From assembly GCA_963796485.1 (NCBI GenBank), contig CAWCLV010000003.1:248001-312000 (forward strand): a stretch of DNA of 64,000 nucleotides. The letters run 5' to 3'. Position numbers and translations under genes: made by a program. Shown piece after piece: positions 1-8,117 of this stretch (within the stretch, counting starts at the first letter, position 1; every line of letters starts with the position of its first letter). Origin of the DNA: CAWCDJ01 sp963796485 (lineage in GTDB: Bacteria; Acidobacteriota; Terriglobia; Bryobacterales; Bryobacteraceae). Under the pieces are notes generated by a model that saw only the letters and a list, made by a program, of their open reading frames with translations, ran no database searches and was not told where the DNA came from.

Positions 1-1
1 A

Positions 2-79
2 GTGGAAGAGACTTCCGCCGTCGGCAAATTCAGCGGGTCCGGCGCGGCGAAGGTCGGAGACGTAGTTTCGAACAGGTAG
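2..79 (+). CDS. 3' end of an unidentified upstream gene (partial)
   Basis: The frame is open from the window edge to a TAG at 77-79 and encodes about 25 residues ending in KVGDVVSNR. The stop abuts the start region of the following kinase gene, as expected for an operon. Nothing in so short a tail identifies a family; it is Gly/Ser/Ala-rich with no motif. It could be a chance open frame. Confidence 0.35.
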   Translation: MEETSAVGKFSGSGAAKVGDVVSNR

Positions 80-88
80 GTGCCAACT

Positions 89-1747
89 ATGAACCTGGAG
101 ATCGGTTCGACACTCGGGGACTATCAGATCATCGGCATACTCGGCGCCGGAGGAATGGGCAGGGTATATAAGGTCCGGAACACGATTTCGGACCGCATCG
201 AGGCGATGAAAGTGCTTCTGCCGGATCTTGCCACGGCGCCCGAACTGGCCGATCGCTTCATGCGGGAGATCAAGGTGCAGGCGAGCCTCGAGCACCCGAA
301 TATCGCGGCCTTACACACCGCCGTGCGGGTGGAGAACCAACTCCTGATGCTCATGGAATACCTGGAGGGCGTCACCCTGGAGCAGATGCTTCAGAAGAGC
401 GGACGCCTTTCCGTCGCCGAGGCCGTCGAGTACATCCGGCAGGCACTTTCGGCACTGGACTATGCGCACCAGCGCGGCGTGGTCCACCGCGATATCAAAC
501 CGGCGAACATGATGGTGGTCCGCGGCGGCACTCTGAAGCTGATGGACTTCGGCATTGCCAAGGCAGCGGGCGACCAGCGCCTCACGATGACCGGGACGAC
601 TATGGGCTCGCTCTACTACATGTCGCCGGAGCAGATCAAAGGGGCGTCGGACCTGGATGCGCGCGCGGATCTTTACTCGCTGGGCGTTTCGCTTTACGAG
701 CTCGTGACCGGCAAGCGGCCCTTCGACGGCGACAGCCAGTTCGCGATCATGTCGGCGCACCTGGAGAAGGACCCGGTGCCGCCGGTGTCGATCGACCCGA
801 GTCTGCCGGAGTCGTTGAACGATATCATTCTGATGTCGGTGGCAAAGGACCCGAACCAACGGTTCCAGACGGCGGGGGCCTTCCGCAACGCGCTGGGCGC
901 ACTGGCGGCGGCCGCGGCCGCTCCGACCGCGACGCTCGCGGCCGCGGCTCCGGCAATGGCTCCGGCTCCCCCGCCCCTGGCCGCAGGGGCCTTTGCTCCC
1001 CCAGTCATGGCGCCTCCCCCCGCCGCCCCTGCGGCTGCGCGCAGCAAACGTGGGCTTTGGATGGCGATGGGCGCGGTGGCGGCAGTCCTCGCGGTCATCG
1101 GAGTGGTTCAATTTGGCCCCTGGAAGAGCAGCAAGGCGGCCCCGGAGACTGCGGTGACAACGACAACGACACCGGCGCAGGTGCCTGCGCAGCCGCCTCC
1201 CATTCAGCAACCGGCGCCCGAACCTGCCGCTACGGCTCCCCCGCAGGCCGCCAGCCAGCCGGCGGCTGCTCCGGCTCAAACGCCGCCGGTAGCTTCCCAG
1301 CCTCCGGTTGAAGCACCCGCAACGCCGCGGCAGGCGCGCCAGGCTGCTTCGAGGCCGGTCGAACGCACGGCACCGCAGCGAAACGCGGAGTCGTCTCACC
1401 CTGTTACGGCGCCGCCGGTTCAGCAGCCCGCAGCGCAGCCGCCGCCCGCCCCGCAGATGGCGCAGCCTTCAGGCCCGAGCCCCGAGATCCTGGAATTTCG
1501 CGAGCACCTCGCAATGCTGACTTCGCGCGCGGAAGGCGTCCGCACCTCGCTGCAGACGCTCAGGCGCCAGCAGGCGGCATCGGGGCTGAACCTCCGCGGC
1601 GATATGCAGGAAGCCCTGGAAATGATGAACACCTATATGCGCGGAGCCCACGACGCAATGCAGGCCGGGGACCTTCCAGCGGCAAGAGGCTACGCGGACA
1701 AAGGCGAGCGGCAGTTGGAAAAGCTCGAGAAATTCCTGAACCGCTAA
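89..1747 (+). CDS. Ser/Thr protein kinase, Pkn type, membrane anchored
   Basis: Hanks-type kinase that phosphorylates Ser/Thr on target proteins from the cytoplasmic face of the membrane. The catalytic domain covers roughly residues 10-270 and shows the Gly-rich loop (GAGGMG), the Lys of AMKVL, the catalytic HRDIKPAN loop, DFG and the SPEQ segment. An Ala/Pro linker follows, then one transmembrane helix at about residues 322-345, a long Pro/Ala/Gln-rich extracytoplasmic stretch and a helical C-terminus of about 75 residues. No PASTA repeats are seen, so the sensor part is not recognisable. I chose ATG 89 because AGGTAGG lies 8 bases upstream; a GTG at 80 would add three residues. It directly follows the end of another frame at 79, so it may be the second gene of an operon. 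Confidence 0.93.
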   Translation: MNLEIGSTLGDYQIIGILGAGGMGRVYKVRNTISDRIEAMKVLLPDLATAPELADRFMREIKVQASLEHPNIAALHTAVRVENQLLMLMEYLEGVTLEQMLQKSGRLSVAEAVEYIRQALSALDYAHQRGVVHRDIKPANMMVVRGGTLKLMDFGIAKAAGDQRLTMTGTTMGSLYYMSPEQIKGASDLDARADLYSLGVSLYELVTGKRPFDGDSQFAIMSAHLEKDPVPPVSIDPSLPESLNDIILMSVAKDPNQRFQTAGAFRNALGALAAAAAAPTATLAAAAPAMAPAPPPLAAGAFAPPVMAPPPAAPAAARSKRGLWMAMGAVAAVLAVIGVVQFGPWKSSKAAPETAVTTTTTPAQVPAQPPPIQQPAPEPAATAPPQAASQPAAAPAQTPPVASQPPVEAPATPRQARQAASRPVERTAPQRNAESSHPVTAPPVQQPAAQPPPAPQMAQPSGPSPEILEFREHLAMLTSRAEGVRTSLQTLRRQQAASGLNLRGDMQEALEMMNTYMRGAHDAMQAGDLPAARGYADKGERQLEKLEKFLNR

Positions 1748-2095
1748 CCGGCATTTCTCATCGATTCGATCGGGCCCGCTGGTAAACTCCACGGACGGGC
1801 GGGCTGGAAAGCCTGAGGCAGGGCTCATTTCTGTTCCATCCGCGCCCCCGCGGGGCCCGCCCTGAAGTCGGCCCCACACCATGTGGGGCAGGTTTCAACC
1901 TGCGCAGGGCTTTAGCCCCGTTGCGGCATACGTTTGCGGCAATTCGGCACCGACCCGAGTAGAGTGCGGTCGCGGCCCGGTATGTAGCGTGGCTGAGCGG
2001 CGATCGCCAGAGCGGTCTGAAATCTTAACAGAGTTTTACGTTCCGAAAGGGCGCATGGCGTTTGCGCGGAACGTCACATCATCAGGTAAACAAAA
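1748..2095. other. Intergenic region with one structured repeat, otherwise empty
   Basis: No convincing gene lies between the kinase and the response regulator. The only clear structure is the 57-bp hairpin-rich repeat at 1864-1920. A short open frame from 1881 (97 codons) runs through the repeat and lacks a ribosome site and recognisable features, so I do not call it. Confidence 0.6.
1864..1920 (+). repeat. 57-bp triple-hairpin intergenic repeat, copy 1
   Basis: This element recurs in inverted orientation at 11376-11432 with only a few mismatches. It contains three successive palindromes: CCCCACA/TGTGGGG with a 3-base loop, CAGGTT/AACCTG, and one of the form GGGGCT/AGCCCC (perfect in the second copy, imperfect here). 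The layout resembles REP/BIME-type elements dispersed by transposase-like RAYT proteins, though no RAYT gene is in the window. A role in transcript folding or termination is possible. Confidence 0.8.
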
Positions 2096-2530
2096 ATGGG
2101 CGCATTTAAAGGTGCAGCTATCCTGGTGGTCGATGACGATTCCAGCATCCGGCGGTTCACTTGCCTGCTGCTGAAACGGGCCACGGAAGCCGAAGTACTT
2201 GAAGCGGACAGCCCTCGGGAATCTCTGCGGATCGCACGTGCGAGTGAGAAGCCGATCCGGCTGTTGATATCCGATATCGATCTGCGCGCGGAAATCGACG
2301 GCGTGGCGCTGGCGGGCGAGATCGTGGCGATGTCCCCCGAGACCCGAGTCGTTCTGATTTCGGGCGACGATTCGCCGCGGAATAGATTGCGCCCGGAGTG
2401 GCTTTTCGTGCGCAAGCCGTTCGGTGTTTCCGAACTCATCGACGCCGTCGATTCGCTCTTTCTCCCCGGCGATTCGCTGTTGCCTGCGTTTCGATTTCCG
2501 GCCTTTTACGCCGTGCCGGCGCGGCCCTGA
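2096..2530 (+). CDS. Single-domain response regulator (REC)
   Basis: CheY-like receiver protein of 144 residues with no output domain. The acidic pocket is D13-D15, the likely phospho-acceptor is D60 (in LLISDID), the switch Ser is S89 and the conserved Lys is K107 (VRKPF). About 30 residues follow the receiver fold without a recognisable domain. No histidine kinase is adjacent, so this is an orphan regulator. It probably relays phosphate to, or binds, a partner encoded elsewhere. The gene runs convergently toward lon, with only about 18 bases between the two stops. Confidence 0.9.
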   Translation: MGAFKGAAILVVDDDSSIRRFTCLLLKRATEAEVLEADSPRESLRIARASEKPIRLLISDIDLRAEIDGVALAGEIVAMSPETRVVLISGDDSPRNRLRPEWLFVRKPFGVSELIDAVDSLFLPGDSLLPAFRFPAFYAVPARP

Positions 2531-2548
2531 AGCACTACCGGCGGAACG

Positions 2549-4930
2549 TCAGCAAGGTTGGACCGGCTCGAAAGCCAGTTTCCCTACTTCGTCCATCGTG
2601 TGGACATAATGGAAGGTCATCTCGCCGATCTGCTCGGTCTTGAGATCTTCCTTTACGTTTACTTCGTTCTCAAACGGCAGGATCACTTCGCGGATGCCGC
2701 TGCGTTTCGCCGCAAGCACCTTTTCTTTAATGCCGCCCACGGGCAGCACCTGGCCGGTTAGCGTGATCTCCCCGGTCATGGCGAGGTTCGGGCGCACGCA
2801 GCGCTCCGTCAACATCGAAAGCAGCGCCGATGCCATGGTGATGCCGGCGGACGGCCCGTCTTTGGGAATGGCACCTGCCGGAACGTGAACATGGATGTCG
2901 CTGGTTTTGAAAAGGTCCGGGTCGATGTTGTGCTTCGTGGCATTGGCTCGAACCCAGGTCAGGGCCGCCTGCACGGATTCCTGCATCACGGGGCCGAGCT
3001 GTCCGGTCATGATGAGTCCCTTACTGCCGCCCGGCATGCGTCCGGCTTCGATGAAAAGGACGTCTCCGCCCACGGGAGTCCACGCCAGGCCGACCGCCAC
3101 CCCGGCGCGGCGCGTGCGCTCCGCCAGTTCGACATCGGTTCGGAACCGCGGCGCGCCGAGGTCGGCTTCGATCTCCTGCGGCGTCACCTGGATTTTTTCG
3201 CGCTTCCCTTCGGCGATCCGCCGCGCCTGTTTACGGCAGATCGTGCCGATCTCGCGCTCGAGGCTGCGCACCCCGGCCTCCCGCGTGTAGCGGCGGATCA
3301 GATAGCGCACGGCCTCATCGCCGAACTGAACGTCCGCTTCATCCGAGAGTCCGTTTTCGATAATCTGGCGCGGAATGAGGTACCGGAACGCGATGATCGC
3401 CTTTTCGTCTTCGGTGTAGCCTTCGAGCGGGATGATCTCCATGCGGTCGCGGAGGGCGTCCGGAACCGGATCGAGGACGTTGGCGGTGGTGATGAACAGG
3501 ACCTTGGAAAGATTGAACGGGACGTCCAGGTAATTGTCGCGGAAGCTGAAGTTCTGCTCCGGGTCGAGCACTTCCAGAAGGGCCGACGCGGGGTCGCCGC
3601 GGAAATCGCGCCCCAGCTTATCCACCTCGTCCAGCATGAAGACCGGGTCGTTTACGCCGGTACGGCGGAGGGCCTGGATGATCTGCCCGGGGAGCGCACC
3701 GATATAGGTGCGGCGGTGGCCTCTGATCTCGGCTTCGTCGTGCATGCCGCCCATCGAGATGCGCGCGAATTTGCGGCCGAGCGCGCGCGCGATCGACCGC
3801 CCGAGCGATGTCTTGCCGACGCCCGGAGGCCCGACGAAACACAGGATGGGCCCCTTGAGAACCGGCCGCAGTTGTAACACCGCGAGGTAATCGAGGATCC
3901 GCTCCTTCACCTTCTCGAGATCGTAATGGTCCTCGTTCAGGATCTCCGCGGCGCGGCGGACATCCACCTGCGACCCCGAAGAAACGCTCCACGGCAGGTT
4001 CGCCATCCATTCGAGATAAGTGCGCGTGACGCCGTACTCGGGCGAAGCCGGCGACATGTGGGCGAGGCGGTTCATTTCGCGAAGCGCCTCGGTCTTCACC
4101 TCGTCCGGCATTCCGGCGGCTTCGAGCTTCGCCCGCAGATCGTCCAGATCACGGGTCGAGTCGTCGCCTTCGCCGAGTTCCTTCTGAATGGCCTTCAGCT
4201 GCTCGCGCAGGTAGAACTCGCGCTGCGTCTGCGAGAGTTGGCCCTGCACCTGCGATTGGATGCGCCCGCGCAGTTCGATCAACTCGCGCTCGCGGGTGAG
4301 GTGGCGGTGCATCTCGTTGAGGCGCGCGCCACCGTCGAACATTTCGAGCAGGCGCTGCCGCTCGGGGGGGCTGAGCGAGGGCAGGTTGCCCGCGATGAAA
4401 TCGGCCAGGCGCCCCGGCTCCGTAATTTGGGCCGCGGCGGCGGCCAACTCATCCGAGAGGTTCGGGCTGGCTTCCACGATCTGCTGGAAGAGTGTGATGA
4501 CGTTCTGGCGCAGCGCTTCGACCACCGGAGTCATTTCCGGCTCAGTCTCGGCGACGCGCTCTACCCGCGCTTTCAAAAAAGGGTCGGTGGCTGTGTATTC
4601 GCGCGTACGGATGCGCGCAATACCTTCGGTGAACAGGAGCAGATTCTCGCGCGGCACGCGAATCACTTTGTGAATCACGCACACCGTTCCGACCTGGTAC
4701 AGATCCTCCGGCTGCGGCGTCTCGACGCGCGGGTCCGTCTGCGAGATCACGGCGATCGTGCGGTTCTCGCCAAGCGATTGCAGCAGGGCCACGGAAGTAG
4801 GTCTTCCGATGGTGATCGGCAACATGGACCCGGGAAAGATCACGGTATCCCGAACGGTCAGGACCGACAGTTCTTCCAGACCCGAATTCTGTTCCGCGGA
4901 GGAAGGAATAGCTTGTTCTTCGACAGCCAT
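2549..4930 (-). CDS. lon: ATP-dependent Lon protease
   Basis: Cytoplasmic AAA+ serine protease that degrades misfolded and regulatory proteins. The 793-residue protein has the LON substrate-binding N-domain (about residues 20-215), a central helical region, the AAA+ module with Walker A GPPGVGKTS and Walker B VFMLDEVDK, and the C-terminal protease domain. Its catalytic Ser (KDGPSAG, about S694) and Lys (GGIKEKVLAA, about K737) form the Lon dyad. I use ATG 4930 (MAVEEQ) rather than longer in-frame starts, because this keeps the gene clear of pheA, whose stop is 25 bases upstream. It is last in the reverse-strand run ubiX-pheA-lon. No CIRCE or HAIR-type operator is seen. Confidence 0.97.
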   Translation of the reverse strand: MAVEEQAIPSSAEQNSGLEELSVLTVRDTVIFPGSMLPITIGRPTSVALLQSLGENRTIAVISQTDPRVETPQPEDLYQVGTVCVIHKVIRVPRENLLLFTEGIARIRTREYTATDPFLKARVERVAETEPEMTPVVEALRQNVITLFQQIVEASPNLSDELAAAAAQITEPGRLADFIAGNLPSLSPPERQRLLEMFDGGARLNEMHRHLTRERELIELRGRIQSQVQGQLSQTQREFYLREQLKAIQKELGEGDDSTRDLDDLRAKLEAAGMPDEVKTEALREMNRLAHMSPASPEYGVTRTYLEWMANLPWSVSSGSQVDVRRAAEILNEDHYDLEKVKERILDYLAVLQLRPVLKGPILCFVGPPGVGKTSLGRSIARALGRKFARISMGGMHDEAEIRGHRRTYIGALPGQIIQALRRTGVNDPVFMLDEVDKLGRDFRGDPASALLEVLDPEQNFSFRDNYLDVPFNLSKVLFITTANVLDPVPDALRDRMEIIPLEGYTEDEKAIIAFRYLIPRQIIENGLSDEADVQFGDEAVRYLIRRYTREAGVRSLEREIGTICRKQARRIAEGKREKIQVTPQEIEADLGAPRFRTDVELAERTRRAGVAVGLAWTPVGGDVLFIEAGRMPGGSKGLIMTGQLGPVMQESVQAALTWVRANATKHNIDPDLFKTSDIHVHVPAGAIPKDGPSAGITMASALLSMLTERCVRPNLAMTGEITLTGQVLPVGGIKEKVLAAKRSGIREVILPFENEVNVKEDLKTEQIGEMTFHYVHTMDEVGKLAFEPVQPC

Positions 4931-4955
4931 GGCGTCGCTACCCTCAGTGTAGCGT

Positions 4956-5810
4956 TCAAGCGCTCTTCGGGTAGCAGCCCAAAACCCGCAGGAAGTCCGC
5001 AATCTCCCCTAAATGGCCAAGCGCATTCTTTGCATTGGGCGAATCCACCCGCCCTAGAAAGTCCAGATAGAAGAGATACTCGTAAGGCTTGCCCCGCAGG
5101 GGGCGGGATTCGATCTTGGTGAGGTCGAGATCCCTCAGGGCGAAAGCGCTCAGCGCGCGGAACAGCGCTCCGGGAACATTTTTGGTACTGAAGACGACGG
5201 AGGTCTTCCACTGCGTGTTGGCGGCGGCGCGCAGCGGGTGGCGGCGGGCGTAATCGGAGGTGCGCAGCAGGAAAAAACGCGTGAAGTTCTGCCGGTCGCT
5301 TTCAATCGAGCGGCGAAGAATACGGGCATCGTATATTTCGGACGCCACCTGCGAAGCGATTGCCGCCGCATCGTCGAGCCCGTCTTCGACGATCATTTTG
5401 ACGCTGCCGGCCGTATCGTAGAACGGAACGCGCTCCAGGCGGGGATTCGCGGCGAAAAAATCCAGACATTGATTGAGCGCCACGGGGTGGGAAAATACGC
5501 GGCGAATTTTCGCGAATGACACGCCTTTCCGGGCGATCAGGTTATGAACGATGCGCACGCTGGTTTCGGCGACGATGGACAATTCGAAGTTTTGCAGATG
5601 ATCGTAATTCTCATGGACCGATCCGGCGAGCGTGTTCTCGATGGGCACGGCGGCGCCGGCGGCGCGTCCTTCGGCGACGCTCCGGAAGACGTCTTCGAAT
5701 CGCTCGCAGGGTAATACCGGAGTATCGGGTCCTACAAGCCGGCGGGCGGCTTCTTCGCTGAATGCGCCGCGCGCACCCTGAAAAGCAATCGCATTGCGGC
5801 GGCTTTTCAT
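4956..5810 (-). CDS. pheA: Prephenate dehydratase
   Basis: Converts prephenate to phenylpyruvate in phenylalanine synthesis. The 284-residue protein is the monofunctional form without a chorismate mutase domain. The periplasmic-binding-like dehydratase fold covers about residues 7-185 and contains the hallmark TRF motif (NFTRFFLL). The C-terminal ACT domain (about 197-275) carries the ESRP motif (KIESRPLRG) used for phenylalanine feedback binding. Its ATG overlaps the ubiX stop (ATGA), so the two are probably translationally coupled, and lon follows after 25 bases. Confidence 0.95.
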   Translation of the reverse strand: MKSRRNAIAFQGARGAFSEEAARRLVGPDTPVLPCERFEDVFRSVAEGRAAGAAVPIENTLAGSVHENYDHLQNFELSIVAETSVRIVHNLIARKGVSFAKIRRVFSHPVALNQCLDFFAANPRLERVPFYDTAGSVKMIVEDGLDDAAAIASQVASEIYDARILRRSIESDRQNFTRFFLLRTSDYARRHPLRAAANTQWKTSVVFSTKNVPGALFRALSAFALRDLDLTKIESRPLRGKPYEYLFYLDFLGRVDSPNAKNALGHLGEIADFLRVLGCYPKSA

Positions 5811-6370
5811 TGAGGGCCCTCCCAGCGGCGAACCGCGGGGTCCGCCAGCCCGATCAGGTCGAGCACTCGGTCCACGCTGTGGTCCACAATGTCCATCACG
5901 GTCTGCGGATGGTGGTAAAAGCCGGGGATTGGGGGAGCGATCACGGCGCCCATCTCGGCCAAAGCCGTCATGGTTCGCAGATGGCCAAGATGGAAGGGGC
6001 TCTCACGGACCATCAGGACCAATTTTCTCCTCTCCTTAAGCGTGACATCCGCCGCGCGGACGAGCAGGTTGTCGGTAATACCGTGGGCGATGGCGGACAT
6101 GGTGTGGATTGAACAAGGGGCGATGACCATGGCGTCTATCGGATAAGAACCGCTGGCGAGGCGCGCACCAATATCACTTAAGGGGTAAGAAAACTCCGAG
6201 AGATTTTTCAGGTCCGCTGCCGTCTTTCCGGTCTCGATTAAAAGAGTTTTCTCTCCCGAGCGGGAGAGGATCAAATGGGTCTCTATGGAATTCTGTGCTT
6301 TGAGTCGTTCGAGCAGGCGAAACCCATAAATCGCACCGCTGGCCCCGGAAATTCCAACGATAATTCTCAC
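5807..6370 (-). CDS. ubiX: Flavin prenyltransferase UbiX
   Basis: Makes prenylated FMN, the cofactor of UbiD-type decarboxylases. At 187 residues it has the family's usual length. The N-terminal Rossmann-type motif IVGISGASGAIYG and the segment around MVIAPCSIHTMSAIAHG are characteristic. The likely start is GTG 6370; no better ATG is in frame. No ubiD is in the window, so its client decarboxylase lies elsewhere. It is the first gene of the reverse operon ubiX-pheA-lon and is divergent from the XRE regulator at 6558, sharing a 187-bp intergenic region with a palindrome and a strong promoter facing the other way. Confidence 0.94.
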   Translation of the reverse strand: MRIIVGISGASGAIYGFRLLERLKAQNSIETHLILSRSGEKTLLIETGKTAADLKNLSEFSYPLSDIGARLASGSYPIDAMVIAPCSIHTMSAIAHGITDNLLVRAADVTLKERRKLVLMVRESPFHLGHLRTMTALAEMGAVIAPPIPGFYHHPQTVMDIVDHSVDRVLDLIGLADPAVRRWEGPQ

Positions 6371-6415
6371 TCCGCGCCGCCGCCTCGCATGCCTATTTTT
6401 TCAGCATTGGCCCGC

Positions 6416-6435
6416 TTGTTCCGGAAACGGAACAA
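6416..6435. promoter_or_regulatory. Perfect 8-bp palindrome, possible operator
   Basis: TTGTTCCG and CGGAACAA flank a GAAA loop. It lies in the divergent ubiX/XRE intergenic region, 17 bases upstream of the -35 box at 6452. No T-run follows on either strand, so a terminator is unlikely. An operator for the XRE regulator encoded just downstream is a reasonable guess. Confidence 0.45.
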
Positions 6436-6451
6436 AACGGCCCGAATCTGG

Positions 6452-6480
6452 TTGTGTCTAGAAGGATCTGACGCTATAAT
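6452..6480 (+). promoter_or_regulatory. Sigma70-type promoter for the XRE regulator
   Basis: TTGTGT at 6452-6457 and a consensus TATAAT at 6475-6480 are separated by exactly 17 bases. The -10 box ends 77 bases before the ATG at 6558. Confidence 0.65.
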
Positions 6481-6557
6481 TTCCGCGGGCGATGGGTAAT
6501 AGTGGCGTCCTGTAAATCCCTGCCCTGCGCCAGCGGCCGTACACCGAGGATTCTAGC

Positions 6558-7361
6558 ATGGACCGTCCTGGAGAAAAGCTGAAGCGGGTGCGCGAAAAGC
6601 TCGGGCTCACCTACCGTGAGGTGGAGCAGGCAAGCCAGCAAATGGCGAGGAATCGGGGCAGCGACGAGTTTGCGATCGCGCTCAGCCGCCTGGCGGATAT
6701 CGAAAACAAGGGGACGGTTCCGACAATTTACCGGCTCTATTCTTTGAGCGCGATTTACCGCCTCGATTTGGGGGAGGTGCTGGAATGGTACGGTGTGCCG
6801 AACCAGCTGCTGCCGGCGGATGCGTTGAGCGTGCAACTGGAGCAGACGCACGAAGTGCACTTCAAACCGCGGACGGTGTCCGTGCCGCAGTGGCTGGCGG
6901 GCGAGGCCGACCTGGCGAAAACGACCTTCCTGCCCCACCTGCTGCGGCGCTGGGGCACTCTGCCCTGGAGTTTTCTGCGAGGGCTGGATTTGCGGCAATA
7001 CCGCTACGGTTTTATCGGGCTGGACGACTGGTCGATGTACCCGATTTTGCTTCCCGGCTCGCTGGTAGTAATCGACGATTCCAGGCATAAGGTCGCGCGC
7101 GGGGGTTGGGCGGATGAGTTCGACCGCCCGATCTATTTCCTGGAATCGCGAAGCGGATATTGTTGCGGCTGGTGCACGGCGTTAGAGGAGCGGCTGCTGG
7201 TTCATTCGCATCCCGCTACGCATTGTGAACCGCGGATTTTCGAATTTCCCGGCGAGATCGAAGTCATCGGACAGGTGGTCGGGGCAGCGATGAGCCTGGA
7301 TGCGCGAAAGCACCGCCCGGGTCGAGCCGGATCAGTTCGAGCACCAGTTCCAGATCGGTAA
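6558..7361 (+). CDS. XRE-family regulator with S24/LexA-like C-terminal domain
   Basis: A 267-residue protein with an N-terminal helix-turn-helix of the Cro/cI type (about residues 5-75: KLKRVREKLGLTYREVEQ, then LADIENKG). A C-terminal part resembles the S24/signal-peptidase fold of LexA and phage repressors; DDWSMYPILLPGSLVVIDD matches the 'SM-P-L-GD-V' signature with Ser at about residue 159. I cannot identify the partner Lys of the catalytic dyad with confidence, so self-cleavage is uncertain. It has its own promoter at 6452-6480 and may autoregulate through the palindrome at 6416. Its last 98 bases overlap the convergent gene at 7264-7824. Confidence 0.8.
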   Translation: MDRPGEKLKRVREKLGLTYREVEQASQQMARNRGSDEFAIALSRLADIENKGTVPTIYRLYSLSAIYRLDLGEVLEWYGVPNQLLPADALSVQLEQTHEVHFKPRTVSVPQWLAGEADLAKTTFLPHLLRRWGTLPWSFLRGLDLRQYRYGFIGLDDWSMYPILLPGSLVVIDDSRHKVARGGWADEFDRPIYFLESRSGYCCGWCTALEERLLVHSHPATHCEPRIFEFPGEIEVIGQVVGAAMSLDARKHRPGRAGSVRAPVPDR

Positions 7362-7824
7362 GATAAAGCTGCCTCTCCACAACGCGTGCGCCGGAGGGCG
7401 CCACCGCGCCGCATTCCTTTAATGACAGGTCGCGCCGCGTGGAACTTATAAACTCGTCCAAGTCGGCCTTCTGCTCCGCGAGGCTGAAACAAAGCCATTC
7501 CGAGAAGACCTTGTAATGCGTGTGGCAGAGCATCCGGTCCGCATCTTCCAGCCCCAACAGATTGGTTAACGATTCGTGGGTGTATTTTCCCGTCAGCGCA
7601 TCGCGCAACGACGCAAGATACACGATTCGCCCGAATTGGGTAGAGATCTGCGAAATGATCCGGCGGCACAGGTCGTGCGCCGGCCGACGGCTCGCTTCCG
7701 AATTGAGCGCCGAATTGAACAATGCGATGGCCCGGGTGTTCGCTTTAGATTCTACAACGCCAGTCCGGCTGGTTTCGCGTCGGCATTGGGCCGACGGCCG
7801 GTGTACTCCAGAGGAATTGGCCAA
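7264..7824 (-). CDS. Hypothetical protein, about 186 residues
   Basis: I do not recognise a family. The middle section (LFNSALN through DLELVLELIRLD) is well-behaved, amphipathic and mostly helical; the first 25 and last 15 residues look less protein-like. The start is TTG 7824, with no strong ribosome site, so a later start is possible. The 3' end overlaps the XRE regulator tail-to-tail by 98 bases. One of the two C-termini may be longer than the ancestral protein. No signal peptide or membrane segment is seen. Confidence 0.5.
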   Translation of the reverse strand: MANSSGVHRPSAQCRRETSRTGVVESKANTRAIALFNSALNSEASRRPAHDLCRRIISQISTQFGRIVYLASLRDALTGKYTHESLTNLLGLEDADRMLCHTHYKVFSEWLCFSLAEQKADLDEFISSTRRDLSLKECGAVAPSGARVVERQLYLTDLELVLELIRLDPGGAFAHPGSSLPRPPVR

Positions 7825-7941
7825 AAGTTAACGTGTTCCACATACGGAAAATTTTCAGTGGAACCCCTTATTCCGGTCCAGTCCCGGCTAGTATAGTACT
7901 AAGCTTACTTAGAAAGTTTTTTAAGAGAAAGGCACGCTCAA

Positions 7942-8055
7942 ATGAAAAGAATCGTGATGCTCGCGCTCCTCGCTGTTACGTTCCTGGCTGCCAGCCCGGC
8001 GCGGAAGACCCAAAATCCGGCGCCGACCTGCGATCCATGCCCTTGGGTCCGCTAA
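7942..8055 (+). CDS. Small exported Cys-Pro-Trp peptide (37 residues)
   Basis: A very short gene with a clear start: AGAAAGG lies about 10 bases before ATG 7942. The product begins MKRIVMLALLAVTFLAAS, a classic Sec signal peptide of about 18-20 residues. The predicted mature peptide is only 17-19 residues and ends TCDPCPWVR, with two cysteines spaced CxxC. It sits about 60 bases upstream of two membrane-protein genes in the same direction. An AT-rich stretch with a TATAGT box at 7892-7897 precedes it. Function is unknown; a secreted signalling peptide or a thiol/metal-binding peptide are guesses. Confidence 0.6.
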   Translation: MKRIVMLALLAVTFLAASPARKTQNPAPTCDPCPWVR

Positions 8056-8117
8056 TACGAAAAATTTCGATTTTTCCAATCGCGGCCTGATGTTAGAATC
8101 ACCACTGGGCTGGTGAG

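Noticed and set aside
3926..5122. 398-residue forward frame opposite lon
   Set aside because: Mirror of the lon coding sequence without any domain or ribosome site.
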